Shown: positions 59,211 through 60,932 of the stretch, one piece after another
Layout of the letters: every line of letters starts with the position of its first letter
Position numbering within the stretch: position 1 is the first letter of the stretch
From: an uncultured Ruminococcus sp.
GTDB lineage: Bacteria > Bacillota > Clostridia > Oscillospirales > Ruminococcaceae
NCBI GenBank assembly: GCA_944386525.1
Contig: CALXBL010000005.1
Span: 1 to 60,932 of the forward strand
Length of the DNA: 60,932 nucleotides
Direction of reading: 5' to 3'
The notes under the pieces: model-generated
Database searches by the model: none
Seen by the model: the letters and a program-made list of their open reading frames with translations, nothing else
What the model was told of the DNA's origin: nothing
Translations under genes and position numbers: made by a program

Positions 59211-59681
59211 ATGCCAAGAAGAGGTAAAATCGCAAAGCGTGACGTGCTTGAAGATCCGATCTACAAATCCAAGCTCGTTACACGTCTGATCAACAATGTA
59301 ATGATCGACGGTAAGAAGGGTGTCGCTCAGAAAATCGTATACGGTGCATTTGAAATCGTAGCTGAGAAGACAGGCAATGACGCACTGGAAATGTTCCAGC
59401 AGGCAATGGACAATGTAATGCCGCAGCTGGAAGTTAAGGCTCGCCGTATGGGTGGTGCAACATATCAGGTTCCGATGGAAGTAAGACCTGATCGTCGTCA
59501 GACACTGGGTCTGCGCTGGATCACAAAGTATTCCAGACTGCGTAACGAAAAGACAATGAAGGAAAGACTTGCCGGTGAGATTCTTGACGCACTGAACAAT
59601 GTTGGCGGTGCTTGCAAGAAGCGTGACGATACACACAAGATGGCAGAAGCAAACAAGGCATTTGCACATTACCGTTGGTAA
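59211..59681 (+). CDS. rpsG: 30S ribosomal protein S7
   Basis: A 156-residue primary 16S rRNA-binding protein. [57 protein letters not shown] and the C-terminal [18 protein letters not shown] are conserved. ATG after GAAGGAGG. Part of the str operon. Confidence 0.98.
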   Translation: MPRRGKIAKRDVLEDPIYKSKLVTRLINNVMIDGKKGVAQKIVYGAFEIVAEKTGNDALEMFQQAMDNVMPQLEVKARRMGGATYQVPMEVRPDRRQTLGLRWITKYSRLRNEKTMKERLAGEILDALNNVGGACKKRDDTHKMAEANKAFAHYRW

Positions 59682-59716
59682 TTGTAACCGCCCCGTGAAA
59701 ATATAGGAGGATAAAT

Positions 59717-60932
59717 ATGGGCAGAGATTGTTCACTTGAAAATACCAGAAATATTGGTATCATGGCTCATATCGACGCTGGTAAGACAACCACAACAGAG
59801 CGTATTCTGTTCTACACCGGCGTAAACCATAAGATCGGTGAAACTCACGAAGGCGCTGCTACAATGGACTGGATGGAACAGGAGCAGGAGAGAGGTATCA
59901 CAATTACTTCTGCTGCTACAACTGCTTACTGGGCAGGCCACAGAATCAATGTTATCGATACTCCCGGACACGTTGATTTTACCGTTGAGGTAGAGCGTTC
60001 GCTCCGTGTACTGGACGGTTCTGTAACAGTTCTTTGTGCAAAGGGCGGCGTTGAGCCACAGTCTGAAACAGTATGGCGTCAGGCTGATAAGTACCAGGTT
60101 CCGAGAATGGCTTATATCAATAAGATGGATATCATGGGCGCAGATTTCTACCGTGTTGTAGAGATGATGCGAGACAGACTTAAGTGTAATGCTGTTCCGA
60201 TCCAGCTCCCTATCGGTGCTGAGGACGAGTTTAAGGGCATTATCGACCTGGTAGAGATGAAGGCTTATGTTTACTACGATGACCTTGGCAAGGATATCCG
60301 TGTTGAGGACATTCCGGAAGACATGGTTGAAAAGGCTGAGCAGTACCATGAAGAGCTCATGGAACACGTCGCTGAGCAGGATGACGATCTGATGGAAAAG
60401 TATTTCGCAGGTGAAGAGATCACTATTGATGAGATCAAGGCTTGCATCAGAAAGTCAACTATAGCAAACACAATGGTACCGGTAGTATGCGGTACTTCAT
60501 ATAGAAACAAGGGTGTACAGAAGCTCCTTGATGCAATCGTTGACTTCATGCCGTCACCTCTTGACGTTCCTGCAATCAAGGGTGTAGATCCTGACACAGG
60601 CGAGGAAGTAGTTCGTCATTCATCTGATGATGAGCCGTTCTCAGCTCTGGCATTCAAGATCGCAACTGACCCGTTCGTAGGTAAGCTTTGCTTCTTTAGA
60701 GTATATTCCGGTGTTATAGAAGCTGGTTCAAGCGTTCTGAATGCTACAAAGGGCAACAAGGAACGTCTGGGTAGAATCCTGCAGATGCACGCTAACCACA
60801 GAAAGGATATCGACATCATCTACTCTGGTGATATCGCAGCGGCTGTTGGTCTTAAGAATACAACTACAGGTGACACACTTTGTGATGAAAAGCACCCGGT
60901 TATCCTGGAATCCATGGAGCTCCCGGAGCCTG
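59717..60932 (+). CDS. fusA: Elongation factor G, N-terminal part (3' truncated by window end)
   Basis: Open to the last base, about 405 residues visible. GTPase motifs are complete: G1 [14 protein letters not shown], switch [16 protein letters not shown]3 [13 protein letters not shown]4 INKMD and G5 [10 protein letters not shown]. Drives translocation on the ribosome. ATG follows AGGAGG, 35 bases after rpsG. The opening [20 protein letters not shown] is clostridial in style. Confidence 0.97.
   Translation, partial: MGRDCSLENTRNIGIMAHIDAGKTTTTERILFYTGVNHKIGETHEGAATMDWMEQEQERGITITSAATTAYWAGHRINVIDTPGHVDFTVEVERSLRVLDGSVTVLCAKGGVEPQSETVWRQADKYQVPRMAYINKMDIMGADFYRVVEMMRDRLKCNAVPIQLPIGAEDEFKGIIDLVEMKAYVYYDDLGKDIRVEDIPEDMVEKAEQYHEELMEHVAEQDDDLMEKYFAGEEITIDEIKACIRKSTIANTMVPVVCGTSYRNKGVQKLLDAIVDFMPSPLDVPAIKGVDPDTGEEVVRHSSDDEPFSALAFKIATDPFVGKLCFFRVYSGVIEAGSSVLNATKGNKERLGRILQMHANHRKDIDIIYSGDIAAAVGLKNTTTGDTLCDEKHPVILESMELPEP

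Overview
The window comes from a fibre-degrading, low-to-mid GC Gram-positive of the Ruminococcus type, closest in style to R. flavefaciens. The evidence is cellulosomal: six dockerin proteins (GH48 cellulase end, SGNH esterase, C39 peptidase, CttA-like protein, two leucine-rich-repeat proteins), two cohesin modules, long Thr-only linkers and a sortase-type surface anchor. Strong AGGAGG ribosome sites, frequent TTG/GTG starts and sporulation genes (dpaA/dpaB) also point to Clostridia. The species is inferred.

Layout. 1-1167: 3' end of a GH48 cellulase with Ig-like domain and dockerin. 1254-7241 (minus): aconitase, TraX-like protein, isocitrate dehydrogenase, Rex, IspD and IspF; a Rex-type operator overlaps the aconitase promoter. 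7412-11639: a small ORF, then a GH95 fucosidase and a GH26-like lipoprotein whose usual acid/base Glu is Gln. 11739-12080: RNase P RNA. 12135-15484: DUF4352-like lipoprotein, ferredoxin, SmtB/ArsR metal sensor, degenerate CPBP membrane protein, TadA. 15879-27626: eight co-directional genes with one promoter: a giant CBM-bearing solute-binding protein, two permease pairs, and NHL-repeat, Yip1 and DUF5696-like proteins. This looks like an uptake or surface-sensing system of unknown substrate. 27822-31754: aquaporin, SGNH hydrolase with dockerin, HtrA protease.

31970-38086 holds the most striking structure. Dipicolinate synthase subunit A (dpaA) is split by a 4,718-bp element. The element carries a serine recombinase and two cellulosome genes: an X-module/dockerin protein and a cell-wall-anchored cohesin protein, together resembling the CttA-ScaE pair of R. 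flavefaciens. The junctions share TCC, lie in the same codon phase, and rebuild both an intact dpaA and a 52-bp dyad-symmetric attP. This is the pattern of a skin-like sporulation intervening element, here carrying cellulosome surface-attachment genes.

38165-53932: AEC transporter, ROK regulator, class Ic aspartate aminotransferase, C39 peptidase with SH3 repeats and dockerin (minus), an LDH/MDH-family enzyme with a malate-type Arg, a ComEA-like protein, a second sugar ABC importer, NUDIX hydrolase and RmuC (minus), an intact CPBP protease, and PduL. 54113-58457: two adjacent BspA-type LRR dockerin proteins, the second also bearing a cohesin. 58602-end: rpsL, rpsG and the start of fusA.

Taken together, the window links polysaccharide attack and attachment, sugar import (no ATPase gene is present, so a shared one encoded elsewhere is likely), fermentation to acetate and probably succinate, redox control by Rex, and sporulation.
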